From assembly GCA_020746105.1 (NCBI GenBank), contig CM036618.1:15545001-15609000 (forward strand): a stretch of DNA of 64,000 nt, written 5' to 3'. The position numbers were made by a program, and so were the translations under genes. Source of the DNA: Trogon surrucura. Lineage: Eukaryota > Chordata > Aves > Trogoniformes > Trogonidae. The first letter of the stretch is position 1. The number at the start of each line of letters is the position of its first letter. The notes beneath the pieces were generated by a model. The model saw only the letters and a program-made list of their open reading frames with translations. It ran no database searches and had not been told where the DNA came from. Positions 1-12,158 of this stretch are shown one piece after another.

Positions 1-1498
1 CCTACTGGGGTTTCAAATGTGACATAGTAGAGACAGAGCTTTAAAAAAGAAATATACAGATTATAATCTATTATAAATCTCTATGATTTGAAAAGGGATT
101 TTTGAGTAAAATTAAGCACACGTATATAATGTGCAACACTGAAATTTTGTCTTTTAGGCTTCAAGGCTGTTGCTACCCTGATAATTTTAGAAATTGATTT
201 GTCGTGAACTCTTTTTACATGGTTTTGTACAATATGTCCTACTAGTGCAAACTAGTTTGTTAATATCCTAGTATGAAATAGGAAAAAAGGAAGGAAATTC
301 TTGGCCAGTCAAAGTTATAAATATCAAGAATTTCTCTGAGAAAGTAAGTATATTCACCAGGTCATGCAATTATGCTGGCAGAGTGCAAAACCTAGAGATT
401 TCACTTGGCCTGAGTTGTATTAATGGCTACTTAAATTCCTAAAGCTCACACACTGGTAGATCTGTCTATAAAATCAATGTCATTTTCATTTTATCAGAAA
501 TTTTTCAATGAAATACTTGTCTTCTGGATACTATTTTATTGTCCTTGTGTTGCCAGTGCTTAAGGAAGGCAGCACAGTCTCCAAAGTAAGGCATTCCCTT
601 TCATTTAAGAATTCACACTGCTTTTAAAAACCCCTTCTTTTTCCTGCTACTTCTGATGCAGTTGTTCCTGCCCAGTCTTCTTGACAATGCACAGTGTGAC
701 CCCTGCTTCCTGCTACCTGGGGAAAGGGGACACAATTTAAGCAATCACAAGTCTTGAGTGTTGGTGTGCGAAGTGTCCTCCACTTTCAGCCCACTGGGAC
801 AGAGCAAGCACAACAGGGTAATTAAGCATAAGTGAAGGGCAGACAAGGAAACCTGGAGCTGAATGACTTGGTTTGATATTTTCTGAGGTCACCTGAAGTT
901 TGCCAACATCATCCAAAGTACAGAATGTGAAATGTGTTGTCAGGAACTAAGCAGTAAAAAGGAACAATATGCTATCTTTCCACTTTTAATTTATCAACAG
1001 ACAAGTATGTTCACTAATCTGTCTATAAAGCCAGTGAAATTACTCGAGTAGCATGGTTAGCTTTGCTGGCATTGCCTGCAGCTATCAGTAAAGGGATTGC
1101 ACAACTGTCTAAATCCGTTATTAGAGTAGACAAAGGGTAGTTCACCTCCCTTTGAACCATAAGAAACTGAACACAGCTGGAAATTGGGAAACCTGACTTA
1201 AAGCACCGAAAAACCCACCTGAAAATCAATGCTGCTGTGATACACTGTAGCTTCAAAAAATTGGATAAAGGTATTGCAAAATGATTTTCTAATCAGTAAT
1301 GTCATCTGACAAACCTGAAAGAGATTAATAACTCTGATATTCCTCTGCTTTGCTGTAGTTTACACAACCCTGATATCTCCCTTCTGCCTGTACAACATCA
1401 TGGCTTCAGAAACCATTAGAAATATTAGGATAAGACTAGCTCACTTAAAATAGCTGTAGTAGTTGTGGCATTTACAGGTACAAGACTCTTAAAGTTTT
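1..1498. other. No gene seen; unique AT-rich DNA
   Basis: I see no long ORF, no splice-bounded exon and no recognisable repeat. Short ORFs here lack any family motif and are compatible with chance. Confidence 0.6.
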
Positions 1499-1800
1499 CA
1501 TAGAATCACAGAATCATAGAATAGCTTGCATTGGAAGGGACATTTAAAGATCATCTAGTTCCAATCACCCTGACATGGGCAGAGACACCTTCCACTAGAC
1601 CATGTTGCTCAAAGGCCTGTTCAGAGGGGAAGAGTCACCTCTCTTGAGCTGCTGGCCACATTTTTCTTGATGCAGCCCAGGATGTGACTGACTTTCTTGA
1701 CTGTGAGTGTACATTGCTGACTTATATTGAGTTTTTCATCTACCAACACCCCCAAATACTCCTCTGCAGAATTGTTCCCAATAAGCTCATCACTCAATCT
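1499..1800 (-). mobile_element. CR1 LINE fragment, 3' end, internally deleted
   Basis: The left end has the CR1 tail in reverse orientation (CATAGAATCACAGAATCATAG), followed by the conserved 3'UTR block with TTGGAAGGGACATTTAAAGATCATCTAG. Around 1640 it jumps to an upstream part of ORF2 (antisense of the stretch encoding GC(I/L)xxxVxxxREV and the DLGVLVD region, near 'CCAACACCCCCAAATACTCCTCTGC'-like sequence), so an internal segment is missing. It is old, since no reading frame survives. The family is clear; the exact right border is approximate. Confidence 0.85.
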
Positions 1801-2310
1801 GCATTTGTTTTGAACGCTCTTGAATATACAAGGGAGGCAGCAAGGTCAGCAGAACAAAATCATTCCCATTTTCTGCCATTCGTTGTGTGAGGCTTTCAAT
1901 TTACACAATTTTAGCTGAAAATACCTATGTAAAATCTGGTTGAAAATATTCAATACGAAAAGAATTAATTGGTCTTAAACCAGATGTAACTGAACATGCT
2001 GTAGAGACACTTGCAGCTATATAAAGCAGGTGTTGGCAGATATCACGAGAGTCAATGTAGGAGTGGATTTGGCTTAGTTCAGACACACATTTACTTTTTG
2101 AGGTTTTTATTTATTTTAGTTTTAATTTGTTGTTTGGGTTTTTTTTAACTATTCCTCATATGTGGGAAAATCTACACTTTTGGATAGATATACATGTTCT
2201 CTGGTTTTCTTAGCCTTAGTTCATCCAAATTAAACTTCAGACTATGCAGCCCAGATTTACTTCCTATCTGAGACAGTGGCTGCCCTAAAGGAAAAAAAAT
2301 CTGACAAATA
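1801..2310. other. No gene seen; spacer between CR1 fragments
   Basis: AT-rich spacer with a T-rich stretch near 2098-2150. It might contain badly decayed repeat at its left edge, but nothing I can support. Confidence 0.5.
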
Positions 2311-2593
2311 GAGTCATAGAATCAGGGTTGGAATGGACCTTAAAGATCACCTAGTTCCAACACCCCCGCCATGGGCAGGAACATCCTCGACTAGACCATA
2401 TTCCCGTTCGGTCCCCATATGTTGCCTGATCTAGTCAAGAGGCGGCGTCCCTTCCCATTGCAGGGAGGTTGGATTAAATGATCCCTAAGGTCCCTTCCAG
2501 CCTCGGGCATTCTATGATTCTCTGATTCTATGTTGCCCAGAGCACCACCCAGCCTAGTCTTGAGAGCTTCCAGGGATAGGACTTCTACCCCAT
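2311..2593 (-). mobile_element. CR1 LINE 3' end, split by a nested CR1
   Basis: The reverse-oriented CR1 3'UTR (TTGGAATGGACCTTAAAGATC) runs to about 2400. It resumes at about 2532 with TTGCCCAGAGCACCACCCAGCC, the sequence that normally follows GACCATGTTGCTC in this family. The two halves are therefore one older insertion interrupted by a younger one. It ends at the GAATA microsatellite at 2594. Confidence 0.85.
2401..2531 (+). mobile_element. CR1 LINE 3' tail nested inside an older CR1
   Basis: About 130 bp in forward orientation: GGTTGGATTAAATGATCCCTAAGG, then CCTTCCAGCC and a GATTCTCTGATTCTATG octamer tail. It sits within, and opposite to, the CR1 half-copies on either side, so it inserted later. 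It is a heavily 5'-truncated copy, which is typical of target-primed reverse transcription. Confidence 0.85.
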
Positions 2594-2672
2594 GAATAGA
2601 ATAGAATAGAATAGAATAGAATAGAATAGAATAGAATAGAATAGAATAGAATAGAATAGAATAGAATAGAAT
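2594..2672 (+). repeat. (GAATA)n microsatellite, about 16 units
   Basis: A nearly perfect run of the pentamer GAATA spans about 79 bp between two CR1 3'-end sequences. The unit resembles the AGAATA core of the reverse CR1 tail, so it probably arose by slippage from a CR1 terminal repeat. Such arrays are usually length-polymorphic. Confidence 0.95.
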
Positions 2673-2895
2673 GGAAATTTCATTTGGAAAGGACCTACAA
2701 GGATTATCTAGTCCAACTGGCAGATCACTTCAGGGCTGACCAAAAGTTAAAACACGTTATTAAGGGCATTGTCCAAATGCCACCTAAACACTGACAGACT
2801 AAGGGCATCGACTACTTCTCTAGGAAGCCTGTTCCAGTTTTCGACCATCCTCTTGTTAAAGAAATGCTTTGTAATGCCCAGTCTAAATGTCTGCT
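2673..2895 (-). mobile_element. Old CR1 LINE 3' fragment
   Basis: Reverse-oriented CR1-related 3' sequence: TTGGAAAGGACCTACAAGGATTATCTAG, then the antisense of the terminal ORF2 segment (GGAAGCCTGTTCCAG, CTCTTGTTAAAGAAATGC). It belongs to a different and more diverged subfamily than the tail beside it, and is separated from that tail by the GAATA array. Confidence 0.75.
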
Positions 2896-2934
2896 GATGC
2901 AGCTTGTATCAGAAATAATGTGATCAACAGTAGT

Positions 2935-3500
2935 ACAGAAATTATTACGCACCTCTACTCAGCACTGGTGAGGCTGTTTCTTAAATCCTGTGTTCAGTTT
3001 TGGACCCCTCACAACAAGAGAGACATTGAGGTGTCCATGGAGCATCTCCAAAGAAGGGCAAAGAAGCTGGTGAAGGTTCTAGAGCACAAGCCTTATGAGG
3101 AGCAGTTGAAGAAACTGTGTTCTTTAGCCTGGGGTATAGGAGGCTGAGAGACCTTATCGCTCTGTACAACCACCTAAAAGGAGGTTGTAGTGAGGTGCGG
3201 TTCAGTCTCTTCTCCCAAATAAAAAGAAATAGGACAAGAGGAAATGGCCTCAACTTGCACCAGGTAAGGTTTAGGTTGGATGTTAGGAAAAAAATTTCTT
3301 TGTGGAAAGAGTTATCAAGCATTGGAACAAGCTGTCCAAGTTAGTGGTGGAGTGACCAGCCCTGTATGATAAAGACGTGTACATGTGGTGCTTGGGGACA
3401 TGGTTTAATGCTGGAGCTGGCATCAGTCGGCTAACAGTTGGACTCAGTGATCTTAAAAGTCCTTTCCAACTAAAAGAGTTCTATGATTCTATAAAGTATT
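2935..3500 (+). mobile_element. CR1 LINE, forward, 5'-truncated
   Basis: Forward-oriented end of CR1 ORF2 plus 3'UTR. The track LYSALVR...SCVQFWTP is readable at 2950-3010 and a [13 protein letters not shown] segment near 3055-3075; both are hallmarks of the CR1 ORF2 C-terminal region. Frameshifts follow near 3120. The 3' end has GTTGGACTCAGTGATCTT and finishes with CTATGATTCTATAAA. Dead copy of an older subfamily, head-to-head with the reverse fragment on its left. Confidence 0.9.
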
Positions 3501-5051
3501 CACATGAGGACACTGAGTCACCTTGCTCAAGTTACAGACGAGGATATATTCATAATCTGATTAGGTTTGTCTCACTGCAATGAATAAAGCAGGATTTCTT
3601 TTAAATAGCAATTGGAATGCAAATAACTATTCACTTTTTATGCATCATAGTTGTCATAACAAATCAAGCAAAATCCCAAAATCCAAAATCCTCTTATGAC
3701 AATACTTTCAGAGGAGCCCAAAGTGATTAACAAATTTCCTCGAAATATGAACCAAGTTTAAAAATGTACCCTTGAGTGCAGGAAAAGCAGAGTCAATTTC
3801 CCACACTAAATATCAAGATTGAAAATGTGAGATTTATCACTGATCTCTGTATGAAAGACATATTGCTGAACACACTACTCCTGGGAGGCAGCTGCCACCC
3901 AATAATATAAAAATGTGGATTACATTGTCAATCAACCACTGCATGCTTAATACATCTATAAAGATAGTAATCTCTGTGACAGTAGAGCTGAGACACTCTT
4001 AGAGGATTTTAAGAGGAAACAATGCAGAGAAGCTGATTACAGCAAGATGTCTGCAGAAAAGGAACTCAGAAGGAGATACACATTTTAGAACATTGCACTT
4101 GTTACCTAATTGCAAAAGGCACTCAGAAGCTAATGCTTTCAGAGGTGAAAAGATGTGACTTTACCACAAGCTCAACATCACTATCAAGACTGCAGGTAGA
4201 CTCTTCTGTCCAGACAACCTGTAAACAATTATTTGTTTGTTAGACAAATGCACAGAGCCAAAGCCAATATTTCCAGAAACCAGGACGATATACCAGGGAG
4301 AAATTAATTTTATCTTCTCATGTTGTGGTACTCTTTCCCAAGTATCAAAAGTCACCCCCTGTGCTGTACTGTTCTGAATGATAAGCCTATCATACAGCCT
4401 CATACTAAACTCACAAGTTATTGTGAATTATGAAAATTTTGAACTTTGGGCATCTGAAGCCCATATACTTTGTGTAGTTTTGACTGAATTCAGTTAGAAG
4501 TATCTGTAATTTGGAGAAGGACAGAATCACATATTTTTGTCCAGAATCACCTTTCCTACTCTAAATACTGGTGACAGAAGGGCACACCATTTTTAAACCA
4601 GACCTTTTTGACAGCCCAATTTGCTTCTGTTTCTCATTGTATATATTGGTTTCTTTATTTCTGTTCTGTATGTCTCTAAATTTCGTTCTACAAATAGAAA
4701 CAAAAGGAGAAGCAAAAAGGACAAAATTTCTATACACAGTCTGGAGCAAATGGGAATGACTGGGAAAAATGTCTCTTAATTCCAAATATTATTAATGTTT
4801 TTAAGGATTTTTTAAATATAGTTTTTATAATGATCAATATGTAGTTCACGCTAGTCTCACTGCTTGTACATGTTAGATGCAGTGTCTGACCAGTACGACA
4901 GTATCATGAGTGCTAGATAGTGTATGTGCTCTGTTAACAGCAAGGGTCAAAACTTAGTTACTCTGGAAACATTATAGTCAATGTAGGAAAAAAAACACTT
5001 TCATTCTGAGAATCCTGAAGTAAAAAAGTCAACATTCCATTTCACGTTTAC
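3501..5051. other. No gene seen; unique AT-rich DNA
   Basis: No recognisable gene or repeat. ORFs up to 80 codons on the minus strand (4161-4403) and a sense/antisense pair at 4561-4785 show no family motif. Confidence 0.55.
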
Positions 5052-5280
5052 CATAGAATCATAACATCTAGGATGGTTTGGGTTGGAAGGGATCTGAAGG
5101 ATCATCTAGTTCCAACCCCCCTGACATGAGCATGGACACCTCACACTAGGCCAGGTTGCTCAAAGCCCCATCCAGCCTGGTCTTGAACACTTCCAGGGAT
5201 GAGGCATCCACAGCTTCTCTGGGCAACCCATGGCAATGTCTCACCACCCTATATAAAAGGAATTGTCTCATATTTTTCAT
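5052..5280 (-). mobile_element. CR1 LINE 3' fragment
   Basis: Reverse-oriented CR1 3' end: CCATAGAATCAT tail, GGTTGGAAGGGATCTGAAGG, then CAGCCTGGTCTTGAACACTTCCAGGGATG and the start of the last ORF2 codons (CTTCTCTGGGCAACCC). It breaks off after about 230 bp, as expected for 5' truncation. Confidence 0.92.
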
Positions 5281-7948
5281 CATCGGTCCTTTGTTGAATT
5301 ATTTGGAGGACTACTGAGATAGAAAGCAAAGTTACAGCTAAGCAAAACTGTAAACTATTGCTGGCCATGAGCACATTTATTAGGGAAGACATGAGCTAAA
5401 GACAAGAATCTTACTGTACAAATTAGGTCCTTTGTCTTTTGTTGAGTATTGCATGTAAGGTACACAAGTCAAATTTGTATTTTCTGCTAGACTTTTACAT
5501 GCCATCACTTTTGTCAAAAGTAAATCCCCAGGTAAAACTGCATCATATTAATTATTGCTTCGAAGTCACACATCATTGTAAAACATTCAAAAAATATCAA
5601 GAAAAACAATTTAGCAGTAAAAGTAAATGTTAATTTGCTATTGCAAAACAGCACATAACAGTAAAGGAATTACTTTGCAGATTTCATCACAAATCATTTC
5701 ATCTGGAAAGAGTGTACTTGACACTGTATTAAGAACTTCAGTAATCACTGGTCAGTTTTGTTAGAGGTCAGAAAATATTTTAAAACTTCATAATTAAATC
5801 ATTTGTCAATGCAGGAAAGGTAATGAATAAGCAACAGAAACATGGATTTGAATATTCCTTATTATTTTGCATTATAAAAATTTGTGAGATATCTTCTGAA
5901 AATTCATACGCTGTGCAAAAGTTATTTATTCTCAGTCTCACGGTTTAAAAGGGAAGGTGAAGCTTATCTAAATGAACAGGAATTCTTAACTCAGAAAATT
6001 ATTTCAGGCTGAAAAGTGACACAATAAAGGCCGACAGGAATCTCCAGACACTACTTCATAAAATGTTTATATTTAACTGGACTTCTGCAAAAAAGTTAAA
6101 AACATTGGGATGGAAATTACTCTTTAAATAAATGGTGTAGTACAGGTATATCCCCGGGCAAAATTTGCTGGATGATGCATACTGTATACAGAAACTCACA
6201 GGTATCCTTTGCAACCAGTGTCTGTTTCAGCTCTCCTCTATCATGGACTGGAATACTGATCACCTCATAAAATGGCCACATTTACTTGAAGGCAAAAAGT
6301 GAATGTCTATGGAAAACATGAGGGAGATTGAAAATCAACACCTGGAGCATCAGGCCAGTATTGATGATTCAGATAAAAATGAAATTACTATAAAACCTTT
6401 GCCCCTTTATGCAATGTTTTACATATTAATTGAAAATTATGCAGGGAAAAAAATTAACTAATACATTAATACATCGTTCATATACTAACATCTGTTTAGA
6501 CATCTCCATATGAATGGAATAAATTACGTTTATTTTCTGGAACTTTCAGCAAATTCTTCAAGCATATTTCTAGGTAAAATGAATAAACATTCACGCTTAC
6601 AGTAAGATCAAGGACAGAATAGCAATGATTCCATTCTAAGAGAGAATATTGTATCATCATTGAAATATCTGTCTTCTAAGAAGAATAGTGTAAGCATAAC
6701 AGTCTTTTGGTAAAGCAGAATAAGTCTTCTTTCCTTAGGTTGAATAAGTGCTAAAACCAAAATAACGCATCCCCAAGGTTGTTCTGTTAAAAATTAGATT
6801 TGATTTTTTATGTAGAGTTGATTGGAAAGCCAAAACGATCATTTGCTGCTGAGAGTGATTTATGTTTCAATGTAAATAAACTCGTTGCTGTTTCTAGCAC
6901 AAGAAAACAAGTAGAAAAAATTTTTTTTTTTAAAAAAAAAAACCCACCTCTTTAAACACCTGGCAATCTGATTTATTTAGGGCTAGAAATGTTTTCTTTT
7001 TTCAAGTGTATTTTAATAAAAATGAAAGGAACACAAAATCCACCTCTCTTTTTGGATGCAGAAGACTGCAAAGGCTAGGTAGATGCAAATTTGAGCATAA
7101 AAGAACATGCACGTATTAAGTTGCTACCACAGAACAGTGCCATTGAACATACTGTACCATGTCACTTTTTTAAACATAGTTCCATGCTCCCATATATTAC
7201 AGGGGTAGCCTGGTAGGATGGTATGAAAAAAAGTGGTGATACCCTGCCGAGAATGTCCTACCACACAGTGAAGAGAAAACTGACAGAATCATGTTGGTTA
7301 CTCAACTTCTTTGGTGGCCCACGCAGTACTATGCATTGCCTCTCCTCCTTTGCTGCTTGTGCCATCTCTTACATAATAATGGAACTGGTCATAGAGGCAA
7401 AATTCCATGACTATCAGGGAGGTTCTTGTACTATGTTGTCACTCACAAATTTAAAAAATCCAAGAGTTGGTGATCATTACTTTTTTACAGATTTTTTTTT
7501 TATTCAGAGATAAAAACAATGGCTTTTCCATTCTTTAAGTACAAGTAATTTGAATTAATTTTTTTCCCCTTTCAAATTGACTGGAAACCACCACTGATGG
7601 ATGATGACAGATGTCATCACATCCTCGTGGTGGGATCGTTAAGTGGTTTTCCTGGCACAGAAGGAGAAATAACTGGTTTAGGCAGTCATATAGCACATTT
7701 ATAAGGAAACACAACCCCTTCCTCCTGCCCCAGTTAATTCATCTCAAGGTTCTCATTTGCAAGAACAAGAGTTGGCAACTAGAGAGGATTCAGCATGTGC
7801 CCCAGAAATCTGTATTCTAGCCTTGGATTCTGTGTGGATTTGTCAGACTCAGGACACCAAATCACACTCTGTTTAGGCACATGACCTCTTAAGAAGTCCC
7901 ACAGCAATTCATACAATTATTCCTGGATTAACCAGTGCAGGATCCTGA
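5281..7948. other. No gene seen; AT-rich DNA with a T/A homopolymer palindrome
   Basis: No gene supported. At about 6920-6943 a run of T is followed directly by a run of A, a simple inverted homopolymer. A 96-codon ORF at 7223-7513 (+) has no recognisable domain. Confidence 0.55.
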
Positions 7949-8487
7949 TGTTTAACCTCAGCCGGGCAACTGAGCACCACAGAGCGGATTGCTGACTAAC
8001 CTCTCCACAGTGGGATGGGGAGGAGAACTGAAAAAAAAGGTAAAACTCATGGACTGAGATAAGCACAGTTTAACCGAAATTATGATATTATTATATGATA
8101 TTACATGATATGATGATATGATGATATAATATGATATGATATTACATTCTATTGTATTGTATCATATTGTATCCTACGGTATTCATTATTTTATAATCTA
8201 TATGAATAAAAATAAGATAATAATAACAATTATAATGAAGAGGAATATAGCAAAGAGAGAGAGAGAAGTAAAACCCAAGATAGTGAGAAGTGATGCGTGA
8301 TTGGTTGGTGCAATTGCTCACCAACCACTGACCAATGTCGGAGCAGTGATTTGACTTGCACTGGCCAAATTCCTCCAGTTTACACACTGAGCATGAAATT
8401 CTGTGGTATGAAATATCCCCTTGGCTGGTTCAGATCAGCTGCCTTGGCTATGCACCCTCCCACCTTCTTGTGCACACTTGCAAAACA
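7949..8487 (-). mobile_element. Avian ERV LTR, reverse orientation
   Basis: Read on the minus strand the sequence starts TGTTTTGCAAGTGTGCACAA near 8487 and ends near 7949 with GGTTAAACA. It shares ordered blocks with the forward LTR at 56709-57129: GTGCACAAGAAG, CAGCTGA(T/C)CTGAAC, GGGATATTTCATACCA, GTCAGTGG(T/G)TGGTGAGCA, and the CTCCTCCCCATCCCA block near the 3' end. An AT microsatellite expanded inside it. No internal retroviral genes adjoin it, so it is a solo LTR or remnant. Flanks TCCTGA and TTTTGA may be a decayed 6-bp duplication, but this is weak. Confidence 0.75.
8086..8170 (+). repeat. AT-rich (TGATATG)-like simple repeat
   Basis: Imperfect repeats of ATGATAT/ATTACATGATAT lie inside the reverse LTR, apparently grown from its A/T-rich middle. 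A short GA run at 8251-8266 lies farther inside the same LTR. Confidence 0.8.
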
Positions 8488-10247
8488 TTTTGAAGTTAAA
8501 AAGTCCTTGATTTCCTAGCAAAAACTAAAACCATTGGTATATTCTTCTCATACTGAATACAAAACATGGCACTTTTTTAGCTATTAAGAAGGAAAATTAG
8601 CTCTATCCCAGCTGGAACCAAGACATCAAGTTATAAAACAAAGACAGGGTTAATGGCATTTTGCAATGAGTCTCAAAACAGTGAAAAGGGGCCTTTCTGA
8701 ACTGAGAGAGAAAACTGTTTTAAAGTCTTGTTGGTGTGTAGATTATTCATGAGAAGTTACAGTCTAAAGACTTCACTACTGGTAATATTTGGGAGTAGAA
8801 AAAAGTCTTATTAGTTTCAAAATATTTACTTAATAAAGATAATATTATACATAAAATTCAATTAGGATAGTTGATGGTTTGTTTTTAATATTTTATAGTA
8901 TAATTTTTTATAAAAAAAATAACGCAATGCCAATCTCTTATAACTTCTTTGCCCCGGCTAAGTCCTTCTGCTGAAGTAACAGACAACGGTAATAAAAATT
9001 TATACTTCAATTTTTTCATGCAGTGACACATATTTAATATGTCACAGTTATATTTTACTTTACAAACAGCTTAGCTACTTCTTATTGCACTGGGAAGGTA
9101 TATATTTAATGTTATGTCTTGGTTGTCATTTAGTTTCTAAATGAAAATCAGAATATTACACATGATGAAATGAAGGACATACTGCTTCAAGGATCAAGAT
9201 GCAGACACACTACTTGTAAATTCAGCTCTTATTACTTTCCAATATCTAATATTCACTTAAGGAGGTTAAGTAACGTTATTTGTGAGAGTAACAACAATAA
9301 CAGTAATAAAGATGAGAATGACACTACTAATACTTTTGTTTCCTCAAGTGCCACTGTCTGTATAAAGTTTTCTTTTATATTCTTCTGATCATGTTGGGAA
9401 TGGTAACTTGTCAGTGGCAATAAACACCAGATGAGAGAGTAACTTCGGTTTGGTAAACTTTTTTTTTTTAATTGTATTACCAAAGTTTGAACATTCAAGG
9501 CACAGTATAAAGAAAGGTTAGAAGTGTTAAAACAATTTGGTCCTATTTGTTATGTTGTTGGGTTTTTTATGTTGTTTTAGTAACATAATACTACTTCAAG
9601 CACAACAAAGCCTGAAAGAATTATCATACAAACCTTAGGCAGTTATGCCAAGAGCTTGAAAATATATAGATGGTTAACTGTTCATGTGAGTAGCACAGGT
9701 TCCTCTAACAGGATAGTTAAAGCCCTTAAATATAAACATGTAAATATGTGTTTTCAATGGAAGAAAGATGAGAATAGACTATGTGATATACAATGACCGG
9801 AGGTCACAACCCATGTAAACTGATTGCAGCATACAGTTCACAAATCAGCTACCCACCCAATGCATAGGTATGTGCTTATTTTTCAAAAGTTTAAGGAAAT
9901 GATCGTTCAAAATTATATCTGTAGTTCTTGCTGCAGCACAAGTTATGCATATTCATGGAAAAGGTAAAAAGCAACAATGGTCTTCCTAGGGCATTAATTT
10001 ATATAGGATGTTGTGCTGGTTATTACATTAAGGCAGAACATATTCTTTCTAACAGCCTGTTATACAAGTGCACGCGTGATGCCTGAGATTATAGACAAAG
10101 ATTAAAGAATGTACTAACACAGTTTCATTATACTGAACATGAAAATATTAGCAACAAAAATAAACAGCTGGGAAAGAAGGAATGCCAAAGTTATAAAACC
10201 CAAAGTAGCAAGCATTCAATTTAGAGATTAATCTTTTAAAAAAGAGA
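8488..10247. other. No gene seen; unique AT-rich DNA
   Basis: No recognisable gene or repeat. Short ORFs at 9170-9388 (+) and 9253-9498 (-) are low-complexity and mutually overlapping. Confidence 0.55.
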
Positions 10248-12155
10248 TCATAGAATGTTAGGGATTGGAAGGAACCTCGAAAGATCATCAAGTCCAATCC
10301 CCCTGCCAGAGCAGGAATGCCTAGACTATGCCACACAGGAACGTGTCCAGGCAGGTCTTGAATGTCTCCAGAGAAGGAGACTCCACAACCTCTCTGGGCA
10401 GCCTGTTCCAGGGCTCCGTCACCCTCACTGAGAAGAAGTTTCTTCTCGAGTTTAAGCGGAACCTCTTATGTTCCAGTTTCAGCCCATTACCCCTTGTCCT
10501 ATCAGTGGTTGTCACCGAGAAGAGCCTGGCTCCATCCTTGTGACACTCACCCTTTATATATTTGTAAACATTAATGAGGTCACCCCTCAGCCTCCTCTTC
10601 TCCAAACTAAAGAGCCCCAGCTCCTTCAGTCTTTTCTCATAAGGGAGATGCTCCACTCCCTTAATCATCCTAGTTGCCCTGTGCTGGACTCTCTCCAGCA
10701 GTTGCCTGTCTTTCTTGAACTGAGGGGCCCAGAACTGGACACAATATTCCAGATGGGGTCTCACCAGGGCAGAGTAGAGGGGAAGGAGAACCTCTCTCGA
10801 CCTACTAACCACACCCCTTCTAATACACCCCAGGATGCCATTGGCCTTCCTGGCCACAAGGGCACACTGCTGGCTCATGGTCATCCTGCTGTCCCCCATG
10901 ACTCCCAGGTCCCTTTCCCCTACACTACTCTCTAATAAGTCATTCCCCAACTTATACTGGAACCTGGGGTTGTTCCTACCCAGATGCAAGACCCTACATT
11001 TACCCTTGTTGTATTTCATTAAATTTTTCCCCGCCCAACCCTCCAGCCTGTCCAGGTCTCGCTGGATGGCAGCACAGCCTGCTGGTGTGTCAACCACTCC
11101 TCCCAGCTTGGTGTCATCAGCAAACTTGCTGATAGTACTCTCTAGTCCCTCATCCAAGTCATCGATGAATATATTGAATAATACTGGTCCCAGTACCGAC
11201 CCTTGAGGCACTCCACTGGATACAGGTCTCCAACCAGACTCCGCCCCATTGACCACAACTCTTTGGCTTCTTCCCCTTAGCCAGTTCACAGTCCACCTCA
11301 CTACCCGAGAGTCTAGACCACACTTCCTCAGTTTAGCAGCAAGGATGCTGTGGGAGACTGTGTCAAATGCTTTACTGAAGTCAAGGTAGACCACATCCAC
11401 CGCTCGGCCATCATCTATCCACCTTGTTATATCCTCATAAAAGGCTACGAGGTTAGTCAAGCACGACTTCCCTTTGGTGAAGCCATGTTGACTGTCTCTA
11501 ATGACCCTCTTATCCCTGATATGCCTTGAGATGGCACCAAGGATAAGTCGTTCCATCACTTTCCCAGGGATGGTGGTGAGGCTGACCGGTCTATAGTTAC
11601 CCAGGTCCTCCTTCTTGCCCTTTTTGAAGACTGAGTGACATTTGCTTCCCTCCAGTCCTCAGGCACCTCTCCCGTCTCCCAAGACTTGGCAAAGATGATG
11701 GAGAGTGGTCTAGCAATGACATCAGCCAGCTCCCTCAGCACCCGTGGATGCATCCCGTCTGGACCCATGGATTTAGGGATGTCCAGATTGCTTAATTGGT
11801 CCCTAACCCAGTCCTCATCGACTAAAGCAAACTCCTCCACTGCCCTGACTTCCTCTGGGGCCTCAGGGGAACGGGGCTCCTCAGGACAGCCTCCGGCAGA
11901 GTAGACAGAGGCGAAGAAGGCATTCAGTAACTCTGCCTTCTCTGTATCATGTGTCACCAAGGCACCCACCTCATTCATCAGTGGGCCTACATTGCCTCTG
12001 GTGTTAGTTTTATCTGCCACGTATTTGAAAAAGCTCTTCCTGTTGTCCTTGACCCCTCTCGCCAGGTTCAATTCAAGGGAGGCCTTTGCTTTCCTAGTTG
12101 CCTCCCTACATCCTCGGACAACAGCCTTATATTCTTCCCAAGTGGCCAGCCCTGA
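10248..12155 (-). mobile_element. Young 5'-truncated CR1 LINE
   Basis: The 3' end at 10248 has a single CATAGAAT tail unit followed by GTTAGGGATTGGAAGGAACC. The sequence then matches the element at 24911-26825 almost base for base at a near-constant offset of 14,671, with roughly two dozen differences by eye plus two 1-base indels. Homology stops sharply at CCAGCCCTG (12155), marking 5' truncation within ORF2. No clear target-site duplication is visible, as is common for CR1. The low divergence implies recent transposition of this subfamily. Confidence 0.97.
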
Positions 12156-12158
12156 CAA
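10321..12158 (-). pseudogene. CR1 ORF2 fragment: reverse transcriptase, frameshifted
   Basis: Encodes the RT half and C-terminal tail of CR1 ORF2. In coding order, 12158-11556 carries the linker and RT block 0 ([13 protein letters not shown]). After a missing base near 11633 (CTGAGTG here, CTGGAGTG in the sibling copy) the frame shifts, and 11559-10321 carries the 412-codon remainder: [13 protein letters not shown] (motif A), [11 protein letters not shown], and the catalytic FADD, followed by the CR1-specific tail [20 protein letters not shown] ... [15 protein letters not shown]. The endonuclease is absent through truncation. At 12055 this copy keeps the C-run that is one base short in the full-length copy, so each copy has a different break. 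Confidence 0.95.

Noticed and set aside
6915..6945. T-run followed by A-run as a regulatory hairpin
   Set aside because: Simple homopolymers of this kind are common slippage products in AT-rich vertebrate DNA.
10328..11206. Several plus-strand ORFs of 70-155 codons
   Set aside because: They are antisense to CR1 ORF2. The same shadows recur at 24999-25877 over the sibling copy, and the coding strand carries all RT motifs.
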